DNA of 39,263 nt, taken from positions 2,987,690-3,026,952 of the forward strand of contig NZ_LWCC02000005.1 of the NCBI RefSeq assembly GCF_001642695.1, in the 5' to 3' direction. Under the pieces are notes generated by a model. It worked only from the letters and a program-made list of their open reading frames with translations. It did not search any database and had not been told where the DNA came from. The translations under genes and the position numbers were made by a program. This document shows positions 33,372 through 39,263 of the stretch, one piece after another. The first letter of the stretch is position 1. The number at the start of each line of letters is the position of its first letter. The stretch comes from Streptomyces chilikensis. GTDB lineage: Bacteria; Actinomycetota; Actinomycetes; Streptomycetales; Streptomycetaceae.

Positions 33372-35996
33372 ATGACGAACGACCGCAGGAAAGAGCCGTT
33401 CCAGGGCCGGGAGCCCCAGCGGCCCCCGGACGCCCCCGCCGCCGCGCGGGGCGCCGCCGGCGGGGCCGCCCCCGCCGCCCGGCGCAAGGGCTGGCGACGC
33501 GCCCTCCCCACCTGGCGCTTCACCCTCCTGGGCCTGGTCGCCGTCATCCTGCTGGGCGCGGCCGCCCTGGCCGCCGGCTACCACCTGGTGAAGATCCCCC
33601 GCGCCAACGCCCTCGCCACCATGCAGAGCAACGTGTTCCTCTACGCCGACGGGTCCCGCCTCGCCCGTGACGGGGACGTCAACCGGGAGAGCGTCCAGCT
33701 GTCCCAGGTCTCCCGGCACGCCCGGCACGCCGTCCTCGCCGCCGAGGACCGCGACTTCTACGACGGCTCCGGCGTGGACCCCCAGGCGATGGTCCGCGGC
33801 GCGTGGAACACCGTCACCGGCAAGGGCCGCCAGTCGGGTTCCACGATCACCCAGCAGTACGTGAAGAACTACTACCTGGGCCAGGAGCAGACCCTCACCC
33901 GCAAGGCGAAGGAGTTCTTCATCGCCATCAAGCTGGACCGGGAGAAGTCGAAGGACGAGATCCTCCAGGGCTACCTGAACACCAGCTACTTCGGCCGCAA
34001 CACCTACGGCATCCAGGCGGCCGCCCACGCCTACTACGGCGTCGACGCCTCCGAACTGGACGCCGCGCAGGGCGCCTACCTGGCCGCGCTGCTCAACTCC
34101 CCCAACGCCTACGATGTCGACGCCCACCCGGAGAACCGGGAGAAGGCCCTGGTCCGCTGGAACTACGTGCTGGACGGCATGGTCAAGGAGGGCTGGCTGG
34201 GCCGGGCGGAGCGGGCCGCCCTGGAGTTCCCCGCGCCGCGCCCCAACCGGGCGAACACGGCGCTCTCCGGTCAGCGCGGGTACATCGTCAACGCCGTCAA
34301 GGCGTACCTGGCGGAGCACGGCATCCTCGAGGAGGCCGAGCTGGACGGCGGCGGCTACCGGATCTGGACGACCCTGCGCAGGCCGGCCCAGGACGCGCTG
34401 GTGGGCGCGGTGGAGGAGGAGGTGCTGGACAACCTGGAGCCGCAGGTGCGGGACGCGGACAGGAACGTGCGGGCGGGGGCCGCCGCGATCGACCCGCGCA
34501 CCGGCAAGGTCGTCGCGATGTACGGCGGCACCGACTACGTGAAGCAGTACACGAACAACGCCACCCGCCGGGACTTCCAGGTCGGCTCCACCTTCAAGCC
34601 GTTCGTGCTGGCGGCCGCGCTCGAGCACGGGGCGCACACCCACGACGGACGGCCCATCACCCCGCAGACCATGTACGACGGCACCAGCAAGCGGGCCGTG
34701 GAGGGCTGGCCGGGGGACAGGTACACACCCGAGAACGAGGACGACAGGAGCTACGGGGAGATCTCGGTCAGCGAGGCCACCGACAAGTCCGTCAACGCGG
34801 TGTACGCCCAGATGGCGGTGGACGTGGGACCCGACCGGGTGCACCGGACGGCGGTGCGGCTGGGGCTCCCGGAGCGCACCCCGGACATGGTCGCCTCCCC
34901 GTCGATCGCGCTGGGCACGGCCACGGCGAGCGTGCTGGACATGACGCAGGCGTACGCGACGCTCGCCGACCACGGGCGCCACCGGCCGTACACGCTGGTC
35001 GAGAAGATCACGCGCAACGGGTCGCGGACGGTGCCGCTGCCGGAGCGCAGGACCACCCAGGCGGTCGACCGGGTCGCGGCGGACACGACGACGTCGGTGC
35101 TGCGCGGCGTCGTCGCGGGGGGCACCGCCACCGCCGCGCAGGCCGCGGGGCGGCCGGCGGCCGGCAAGACGGGCACGGCCGAGGAGGACACGGCGGCCTG
35201 GTTCGCCGGGTACACGCCGGACCTGGTCGCCGTGGTGTCGGTGATGGGGCAGGACCCTGAGACGGCCGCGCACAAGCCGCTGTACGGGGCGATGGGGCTG
35301 GGGCGGATCAACGGCGGCGGCGTGCCGGCGCAGATCTGGGCGAAGTTCGTGAAGGACGCGACGGAGGGGGAGGAGGCGAGCGCCTTCGACCTCCGGATCC
35401 GTTCGGGGAGCGGGGACCTCGAGCTGCCGTACGCGGTGCCGGGCGACGGGGCGTCGGCCTCCGCGTCCGCGTCCCCGTCGGAGGGGTCGGGGGACGACGG
35501 GTTCCCCTGGGACTCCGGGCCCGCCGAGGGCGACGGCTCCTTCGAGGACCGGGGCGAGGAGTCCGACGGCGACGACGGCGACGGCACCGGCGACGGCTCC
35601 GGCGAGGGCGACGCCGCCGGTCCGGCCCCGGGCCCCGGCGGCTCGGCCGTCCCGTCGCCCGGGTCCGATGCGGACGACGCGCCCGGCGACGCCGCCCCGC
35701 CCGCCGGTCCGGCCCCCCCCCCGCCCGTGGTTCCGGGCCGGCGCCCCGCGGGGCGCCGGCCCGGAACCACGGCTTCGGCCGATGGCCGCGGCCGACGGGA
35801 GGAGGGAGCGGCCGCTAGGCGGCGCGCGGCAGTTCGGCCTGGCCGAACAGCAGGGCGTAGCCGGGCGGGAGCTGGGCGAGGACCCGGTGGGTCAGGTCGT
35901 CGCCGATCAGGCCGGGGAGCACCCCGAGCACCGACGTGGTGTCCCAGCGCGCGGTGGCGTGCGTGGCGTTGGGCAGCCGGCGGGACAGCTCGTTGA
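33372..35996 (+). CDS. Class A penicillin-binding protein (transglycosylase/transpeptidase)
   Basis: An 874-aa bifunctional cell-wall synthase as read. Cytoplasmic N-tail, one membrane helix (about 45-70), then glycosyltransferase domain with E125 in AAEDRDFYDGSGVD, GSTITQQYVKNYYLG and QGYLNTSYFGRNTYG; the transpeptidase domain has S406-T-F-K409, S473-V-N475 and K599-T-G601. After about residue 690 comes a long Asp/Gly/Ser/Pro tail (ASASASPSEGSGDDG). The last ~90 residues are unusual: translation crosses a C10 tract and a 44-base perfect hairpin, becomes Arg-rich, and runs about 180 bases antisense into the DUF2267 gene. The true protein probably ends near 35720; a frameshift or lost stop is likely. 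Start ATG at 33372 has GGAGC upstream. Confidence 0.85.
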   Translation: MTNDRRKEPFQGREPQRPPDAPAAARGAAGGAAPAARRKGWRRALPTWRFTLLGLVAVILLGAAALAAGYHLVKIPRANALATMQSNVFLYADGSRLARDGDVNRESVQLSQVSRHARHAVLAAEDRDFYDGSGVDPQAMVRGAWNTVTGKGRQSGSTITQQYVKNYYLGQEQTLTRKAKEFFIAIKLDREKSKDEILQGYLNTSYFGRNTYGIQAAAHAYYGVDASELDAAQGAYLAALLNSPNAYDVDAHPENREKALVRWNYVLDGMVKEGWLGRAERAALEFPAPRPNRANTALSGQRGYIVNAVKAYLAEHGILEEAELDGGGYRIWTTLRRPAQDALVGAVEEEVLDNLEPQVRDADRNVRAGAAAIDPRTGKVVAMYGGTDYVKQYTNNATRRDFQVGSTFKPFVLAAALEHGAHTHDGRPITPQTMYDGTSKRAVEGWPGDRYTPENEDDRSYGEISVSEATDKSVNAVYAQMAVDVGPDRVHRTAVRLGLPERTPDMVASPSIALGTATASVLDMTQAYATLADHGRHRPYTLVEKITRNGSRTVPLPERRTTQAVDRVAADTTTSVLRGVVAGGTATAAQAAGRPAAGKTGTAEEDTAAWFAGYTPDLVAVVSVMGQDPETAAHKPLYGAMGLGRINGGGVPAQIWAKFVKDATEGEEASAFDLRIRSGSGDLELPYAVPGDGASASASASPSEGSGDDGFPWDSGPAEGDGSFEDRGEESDGDDGDGTGDGSGEGDAAGPAPGPGGSAVPSPGSDADDAPGDAAPPAGPAPPPPVVPGRRPAGRRPGTTASADGRGRREEGAAARRRAAVRPGRTAGRSRAGAGRGPGGSGRRRSGRGAPRAPTWCPSARWRAWRWAAGGTAR
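35664..35715 (+). repeat. 52-base segment repeated (inverted) at the window end
   Basis: This stretch of the PBP tail matches the reverse complement of 39212-39263 with a single mismatch (G at 35703), and is in the same reading frame in both genes (SDADDAPGDAAPP). Confidence 0.9.
35727..35770. terminator. Perfect 44-base hairpin, probable PBP terminator
   Basis: Two 22-base arms are exact reverse complements with no spacer, starting GTGGTTCCGG and ending CCGGAACCAC. A run of ten C (35713-35722) lies just before it. It sits between the convergent PBP and DUF2267 genes, where a bidirectional terminator is expected, yet the PBP frame reads through it. Confidence 0.85.
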
Positions 35997-36330
35997 CGAA
36001 CTCCGCGGCGGCCGGCGGCTGGTGGGCCGGAACCTGGGCGGCGACGATGCGTCCCGCCTCCTCCGGCAGCGCCTGCGCCAGGTCGACGCGCTCGTCGCCG
36101 ACGACGTGCTCGCCGAGTGCCGCGAGCACCGCACGGGTCACCCGTTCGGCCTGCTCCTCGGTCGGGTAGAGCCCGGCCTCACGGACCTTGGCGACCAGGT
36201 CGTCCCACGAGGGGCCGGACGCCCTGTCGTCGGCGCCGGCGCGCGGCGCCGGGACGGCGGCGGGGGCCTCGGCCGTGGCGGCGGTGGCAGTGGCGGTGGC
36301 GGCGTCGCTCGGGATCATGGGAATGGTCAA
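35815..36330 (-). CDS. DUF2267 domain protein
   Basis: A 171-aa protein. The first 35 residues are Ala/Thr-rich and probably disordered. The remainder holds a DUF2267-like helical region: WDDLVAKVREAGLYPTEEQAERVTRAVLAALGEHVVGDERVDLAQALPEEAGRIVAAQV, then a second similar helical half (FVNELSRRLPNATHATARWDTTSVLGVLPGLI). Function of the family is unknown; members are often near stress genes, and here an Hsp20 gene lies upstream on the same strand. A TTG at 36330 is preferred because GAGGAG lies 8 bases before it; ATG at 36318 is the alternative. Confidence 0.72.
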   Translation of the reverse strand: MTIPMIPSDAATATATAATAEAPAAVPAPRAGADDRASGPSWDDLVAKVREAGLYPTEEQAERVTRAVLAALGEHVVGDERVDLAQALPEEAGRIVAAQVPAHQPPAAAEFVNELSRRLPNATHATARWDTTSVLGVLPGLIGDDLTHRVLAQLPPGYALLFGQAELPRAA

Positions 36331-36368
36331 GGGGACTGCTCCTCTTCAGCTCCCGTCAGATGTGACTG

Positions 36369-36399
36369 CCGGGCCGGGCGGCGGCCTGTCCCGGCCCGG
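36369..36399 (-). terminator. Hairpin between Hsp20 and DUF2267 genes
   Basis: Arms CCGGGCCGGG and CCCGGCCCGG with an 11-base loop lie in the 164-base gap between the two genes, just before the DUF2267 ribosome binding site. It may terminate Hsp20 transcription in part. Confidence 0.45.
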
Positions 36400-36430
36400 T
36401 ACTGCGCCCGTATGCCCGCCTTCGCGGCCT

Positions 36431-36446
36431 GTACACCTCCGTGTAC
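36431..36446. promoter_or_regulatory. Palindrome GTACAC-N4-GTGTAC
   Basis: Perfect six-base arms around CTCC, about 100 bases before the DUF2267 gene start. Looks like an operator for a dimeric repressor. Confidence 0.4.
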
Positions 36447-36494
36447 GCGGTGTGCGCAGACCGTGGGGCGGGCGCACGGGGCGGGCGGAAGGCG

Positions 36495-36929
36495 TCAGCG
36501 GCTGAGGGCCCTGGGGCCGGTGCTTCCGCCGCTGATCCGGATCTTCCGGGGCTTGGCGTGTTCGGCCACCGGGATCCGCAGGGTCAGCACGCCGGCGTCG
36601 TAGGAGGCGTCGATCCGCTCGGTGTCCAGCGTGTCGCCCAGGATGAGCTGCCGGCTGAACGTGCCGGCCGGGCGCTCGGCGACGATCACCTCGGCGCCCT
36701 CCGGGGTCCGGTTCGCGCGCTCCGCCCGGATGTTCAGGAGGTTCCGCTCGACGTCGAGGTCGATGGTCTCCGGGTCGACGCCCGGCAGGTCGACCTGGAC
36801 GACCAGGTCGTCCCCGACCCGGTAGGCGTCCATCTGCAGGGCGGCCGGGCGGGAGAGCCCGCCCGCGTTCCCGAGGACCTGCTGGGTGAGGCGGTCGAAC
36901 TCACGGAACGGATCCGTTCGCATGAGCAT
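36495..36929 (-). CDS. Hsp20-family small heat shock protein
   Basis: A 144-aa alpha-crystallin-domain holdase chaperone. MLMRTDPFREFDRLTQQVLG at the N-terminus is the actinobacterial Hsp18 type. The alpha-crystallin domain runs from about residue 32 (MDAYRVGDDLVVQVDLPGVDPETIDLDVERNLLNIRAER) to GVLTLRIPVAEHAKPRKIRI, and includes the GVLTLxxP motif. GTG at 36932 and ATG at 36929 are both spaced acceptably from AAGGAG; the ATG gives the usual N-terminus. It forms large cytoplasmic oligomers that hold unfolded proteins. A consensus-like promoter with an overlapping inverted repeat lies upstream, pointing to repressor control. Confidence 0.92.
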   Translation of the reverse strand: MLMRTDPFREFDRLTQQVLGNAGGLSRPAALQMDAYRVGDDLVVQVDLPGVDPETIDLDVERNLLNIRAERANRTPEGAEVIVAERPAGTFSRQLILGDTLDTERIDASYDAGVLTLRIPVAEHAKPRKIRISGGSTGPRALSR

Positions 36930-36987
36930 CACGAGATCACTCCTTCGTCTGGACGGGGTTCTTGGGTGCGATGCCCTTACGTCTTCT

Positions 36988-37016
36988 TATATAGCTCCGG
37001 TCCGGAAAATTGACAA
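36988..37016 (-). promoter_or_regulatory. Promoter of the Hsp20 gene
   Basis: On the minus strand TTGTCA (37016-37011) and TATATA (36993-36988) are separated by exactly 17 bases, a near-consensus sigma-70 (HrdB-type) promoter. Transcription would begin near 36981, leaving a leader of about 50 bases. Confidence 0.7.
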
Positions 37017-37017
37017 G

Positions 37018-37040
37018 CCGGGACTCAACTCTTGTCCCGG
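37018..37040. promoter_or_regulatory. Inverted repeat next to the Hsp20 -35 box
   Basis: CCGGGAC-N9-GTCCCGG, adjoining the -35 hexamer; an alternative pairing GACAAG (37012-37017) with CTTGTC (37031-37036) overlaps it. The centre contains ACTCAA, half of the HspR (HAIR) site CTTGAGT-N7-ACTCAAG, but a full HAIR or RheA operator is not present. Confidence 0.5.
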
Positions 37041-37128
37041 CCCGCCCCGTCGCGCCCGCTCCACCCGCTTTGACCGCCGGCGGGCCGCTCGGCATCGTGG
37101 GCGGTGACATCGACACGAGGAGGACGGC

Positions 37129-37437
37129 ATGGCGACGGTGCCCACGGCCGCGGTGGCGGCGACCGGGCTGATCGGCGGGTACGGGGTGGCCCGCTGGACG
37201 AAGCGGCGGGAGCTCGGCGGGGTGGTGCTGGCCGCGGCCGGCGCCGCGGCGGCGAACCGGTGGCGGCGGCAGGCGGGCGGCGGGGTGGCCGCCGGGCTCA
37301 CCACGGCGTACGTGGCCGCGTTCGCGGGGTCGCACCCCCTGGCCGGGCGGCTGGGCGCGTGGACGTCCGTGCTCACCGTCACGGCCGGCGTGGCCGCCGC
37401 GTCCTGGGTCCTCGCCGACCGCCACGGCGCCGCCTGA
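37129..37437 (+). CDS. Small hydrophobic membrane protein
   Basis: A 102-aa protein of unknown function with about three hydrophobic segments: AAVAATGLIGGYGVARW, VVLAAAGAAAANRW and later LTTAYVAAFAGSHPLAG / VLTVTAGVAAASWVLA, with positively charged KRREL and RWRRQ loops on the likely cytoplasmic side. It has a strong ribosome binding site, GAGGAGGACGGC, directly before the ATG, which supports a real gene. No motif was recognised. Confidence 0.72.
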   Translation: MATVPTAAVAATGLIGGYGVARWTKRRELGGVVLAAAGAAAANRWRRQAGGGVAAGLTTAYVAAFAGSHPLAGRLGAWTSVLTVTAGVAAASWVLADRHGAA

Positions 37438-37496
37438 CGCACCAGGTGCGCGGAGGCCGGCGCGTGGGGGCCGGGACGGCGACGGGGGGCGGGCGC

Positions 37497-37562
37497 GGGG
37501 CGAGGGCGGGGCGGAAACGGGGCGAGGGCGGGGGGAGAACAGGGCGAGGGCGGGCCGCACGG
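37497..37562 (+). repeat. Three imperfect 22-base G-rich repeats
   Basis: The unit GGGGCGAGGGCGGGG plus about 7 variable bases recurs with period 22, starting at 37497, 37519 and 37541. The last copy forms the 5' arm of the hairpin at 37544-37574. The G-runs could form G-quadruplexes on the plus strand. Confidence 0.75.
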
Positions 37563-37574
37563 GCCCGCCCTCGC
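37544..37574. terminator. Terminator between the small membrane protein and bcp
   Basis: Thirteen-base arms GCGAGGGCGGGCC and GGCCCGCCCTCGC around a five-base loop, between convergent genes. Confidence 0.75.
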
Positions 37575-37600
37575 TCCCGTCCCCGCTCCCGGGGAGGCGG

Positions 37601-38068
37601 TCAGATGCCGAGGTCGCGGATGATCTTGGCGACGTGGCCGGTGGCCTTCACGTTGTAGAGCGCGTGCTCGACGGTGCCGTCCGCGCCGACCACGACCGTG
37701 GAGCGGATGACGCCGACGACCGTCTTGCCGTACAGCTTCTTCTCGCCGAACGCGCCGTACGCCTCGAGCACCTTCTTGTCCGGGTCGGCCAGCAGGGTCA
37801 CCTTCAGCGACTCCTTGTCGCGGAACTTCGCCAGCTTCTCCGGCTTGTCCGGCGAGATGCCGATCACGTCGTACCCGGCGTCGGCCAGCAGCTCCAGGTT
37901 GTCCGTGAAGTCGCAGGCCTGCTTGGTGCATCCGGGGGTGAGCGCGGCGGGGTAGAAGTACACGATGACCTTGCGGCCCGCGTGGTCGGCCAGCGACACC
38001 TCGTTCCCGTCGGCGTCGGGAAGGGTGAAGGCGGGGGCGGTGTCGCCGGGCTGGAGTCGCTCGGACAT
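37601..38068 (-). CDS. bcp: Bcp, thioredoxin-dependent peroxiredoxin
   Basis: A 155-aa peroxiredoxin (Bcp/PrxQ class) that reduces hydrogen peroxide and lipid hydroperoxides using thioredoxin. C47 in ALTPGCTKQAC is the peroxidatic cysteine, and C52, five residues on, the resolving one, the PrxQ arrangement. VIGISPDKPEKLAKF and KTVVGVIRSTVVVGADG (with the active-site region Arg) also fit. The ATG at 38068 follows AAGGAGCACGACCCG; the open frame upstream is not supported. Divergent from the DUF3618 gene. Confidence 0.94.
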   Translation of the reverse strand: MSERLQPGDTAPAFTLPDADGNEVSLADHAGRKVIVYFYPAALTPGCTKQACDFTDNLELLADAGYDVIGISPDKPEKLAKFRDKESLKVTLLADPDKKVLEAYGAFGEKKLYGKTVVGVIRSTVVVGADGTVEHALYNVKATGHVAKIIRDLGI

Positions 38069-38237
38069 CGGGTCGTGCTCCTTGGATCGCTCGATACCGG
38101 GTGGGCGCGTACGAGCGTAACCGGGGGCTTGCCCGTGCGGCCGGGCCACGAGCTGACAGACTGGTGGACAGCAACACGGGAAGCAGTACGCAGTACGTAC
38201 GGACATCCGACGGCGACACGATCACGGAGGCGGCACG

Positions 38238-38600
38238 GTGGCGGACACCTCGGACACCAGGACACCGGCGCAGATCAAGGCGGACATCGAGCGGCGCCGC
38301 GCACTGCTGGCCGAGACGCTCGAGGAGATCGGGGTGCGGATGCACCCGCGGACGGTGATGGACGACGCCAAGGCCAAGGCGCGCGGCCAGGTCGACCAGA
38401 CCCTCGGACGGGCCTACGTCAGCGTCAACCGCACCCTCACCGGCGTACGGGGGCGCTTCGTCGACGAGGAGGGGTCGCCGCGCGTGGACCGCATCCTGCC
38501 GGTGGCGCTGGTCGCGGTCGGCGTGGTCGGACTGCTGGTGCTCGGCACCCGCGGCTCGGGCGGCTCCGGCCGCTCGCGCGGCGGGCGACGCCGCCGCTGA
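38238..38600 (+). CDS. DUF3618 family protein
   Basis: A 120-aa protein. RTPAQIKADIERRRALLAETLEEIGVRMHPRTVMDDAKAK is the DUF3618 helix pair. A transmembrane helix PVALVAVGVVGLLVLG and a Gly/Ser/Arg tail follow, so it is a single-span membrane protein of unknown role. The start is GTG at 38238 with ACGGAGGCGGCAC before it. The divergent gap to bcp (169 bases) contains a tandem 2x GCAGTAC (38183-38196) but no clear promoter. Confidence 0.85.
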   Translation: MADTSDTRTPAQIKADIERRRALLAETLEEIGVRMHPRTVMDDAKAKARGQVDQTLGRAYVSVNRTLTGVRGRFVDEEGSPRVDRILPVALVAVGVVGLLVLGTRGSGGSGRSRGGRRRR

Positions 38601-38650
38601 CCCGCCACCCGCCCGGGCGGCCAGGAGCGAGGGCCAGGTAGGTTCACACC

Positions 38651-39007
38651 GTGAGCGTCAACAGAACTGTGAGTGACACCCAGGACGACAAGCTTCCGAT
38701 CCGGATGCTGCACGACCGCGTGCTGGTGCGTCAGGACAACTCGGAGGGTGAGCGCCGCTCGGGCGGCGGCATCCTCATCCCCGCGACGGCGGCGGTCGGC
38801 CGCCGCCTGGCGTGGGCGGAGGTCGTGGCGGTGGGTCAGAACGTCCGCACCGTCGAGCCGGGCGACCGCGTCCTGTACGACCCGGAGGACCGGGCGGAGG
38901 TCGAGGTGCGGGGGATGACCTACGTGCTGATGCGGGAGCGGGACCTCCACGCGGTCGCCGCGGACCGTTTCGAGGGCGCGGAGGACTCCACGGGCCTGTA
39001 CCTCTAG
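38651..39007 (+). CDS. GroES-like (Cpn10-family) protein
   Basis: A 118-aa protein with the co-chaperonin fold: IRMLHDRVLVRQDNSEGERRSGGGILIPATA is the Cpn10 N-terminal strand with the mobile-loop region, and AEVVAVGQNVRTVEPGDRVLYDPEDRAEVEV the following barrel. It differs from true GroES (about 100 aa) in a shorter, Ser/Gly/Arg-type mobile loop and in its extended ends, and no groEL is adjacent. It is probably a paralogue with a specialised or lost chaperonin role. GTG at 38651 is used; a second GTG at 38669 is possible. It follows DUF3618 by 50 bases. Confidence 0.83.
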   Translation: MSVNRTVSDTQDDKLPIRMLHDRVLVRQDNSEGERRSGGGILIPATAAVGRRLAWAEVVAVGQNVRTVEPGDRVLYDPEDRAEVEVRGMTYVLMRERDLHAVAADRFEGAEDSTGLYL

Positions 39008-39026
39008 GCACGACGGACCCGACGCG

Positions 39027-39064
39027 AAGGGGCCGGTGACCGCGACCGCGGTCACCGGCCCCTT
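39027..39064. terminator. Bidirectional terminator after the GroES-like gene
   Basis: An 18-base stem, AAGGGGCCGGTGACCGCG with its exact complement, around AC. It lies between convergent genes and has AA/TT ends. Confidence 0.85.
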
Positions 39065-39083
39065 CCGTGTCCCCGTGGGGCGC

Positions 39084-39263
39084 TCACAGGGCCAGGTGGG
39101 GCCAGGGCCAGGGGTGTTGCTCGTGGGGCGGGAGGTGCGGGCCGCCCCCGGGCGGGTCCTGGTGGTGCGGAGGGTGGTGCGGAGGGTGGTGCGCCGGGGG
39201 CGGCGCGGGGCGGGCCGGACCGGAGGGCGGGGCGGCGTCGCCGGGCGCGTCGTCCGCATCGGA
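39084..39263 (-). CDS. 3' end of a gene encoding a probable second PBP (truncated by window)
   Basis: Only the last 59 codons are in the window. They start SDADDAPGDAAPPSGPA, identical in nucleotide sequence (one mismatch in 52) to part of the tail of the PBP at 33372, then differ: a His/Pro-rich run HHPPHHPPHHQDPPGGG and the end HPWPWPHLAL. Reading frame and codon bias are those of a coding region, and the stop lies just before the shared terminator. Assignment as a PBP rests on the shared tail and on my recollection that a PBP gene commonly sits here in Streptomyces, convergent with the GroES-like gene. The catalytic domains are outside the window. Confidence 0.55.
   Translation of the reverse strand, partial: SDADDAPGDAAPPSGPARPAPPPAHHPPHHPPHHQDPPGGGPHLPPHEQHPWPWPHLAL
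39212..39263 (-). repeat. Second copy of the 52-base PBP-tail segment
   Basis: Reverse complement matches 35664-35715 with one mismatch. The copy reaches the window edge, so the full length of the similarity cannot be seen. Confidence 0.9.

Noticed and set aside
37497-37562. The 22-base repeats as a CRISPR-like array
   Set aside because: The repeats are directly adjacent with no distinct spacers and are simple G-rich sequence.

Overview
The window is very GC-rich, with strong third-codon-position G/C bias, many GTG starts and nested ATGA/GTGA gene overlaps. The protein families (CysO/CysM/Mec, a Streptomyces-type leader peptide, DUF445, DUF3618, DUF1707, a LuxR regulator with TrmB-like N-terminus, long-tailed PBPs) point to a Streptomyces chromosome. 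I saw no plasmid, phage, transposase or CRISPR features.

Left flank (1-7 kb): a CycA-like amino acid permease; then the CysO sulfur-carrier route to cysteine (mec protease, a short leaderless Cys-containing leader peptide, cysO, cysM); an MBL-fold hydrolase; a small lipoprotein; and the divergent pair rph / rdgB. This is housekeeping in character.

Centre (7-27.6 kb): a small secreted peptide divergent from a LuxR-type regulator borders what looks like a biosynthetic gene cluster with no PKS or NRPS. A leftward run of eleven genes (20053 to 8417) encodes two ATP-grasp-type enzymes, a tryptophan 2,3-dioxygenase, a class V PLP enzyme resembling kynureninase, a second longer TDO-superfamily protein, an FAD monooxygenase, a class IV aminotransferase, a kynurenine-formamidase-like cyclase-family hydrolase, an MFS transporter, a small chorismate mutase and a degenerate Nudix protein. 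Divergently, a rightward operon (20452 to 27580) encodes an FMN reductase, a third ATP-grasp ligase and trpE-trpG-trpD-trpC-trpB. Read together: the cluster makes its own tryptophan, opens it to (formyl)kynurenine, modifies it oxidatively, and probably joins carboxylates and amines with ATP-grasp ligases. The product is unknown to me. The divergent promoter region carries two palindromes and a direct repeat that may be shared regulatory sites.

Right flank (27.6-39.3 kb): tRNA-Leu(TAG), an SGNH hydrolase, a DUF445 membrane protein, an MFS transporter, a DUF1707 protein, a class A PBP whose frame runs through a 44-base perfect hairpin, a DUF2267 protein, an Hsp20 chaperone with a clear promoter, a small membrane protein, Bcp peroxiredoxin, a DUF3618 protein, a GroES-like protein, and the 3' end of a second gene, probably a PBP, truncated by the window edge. 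That gene shares a 52-base near-identical stretch with the first PBP gene.
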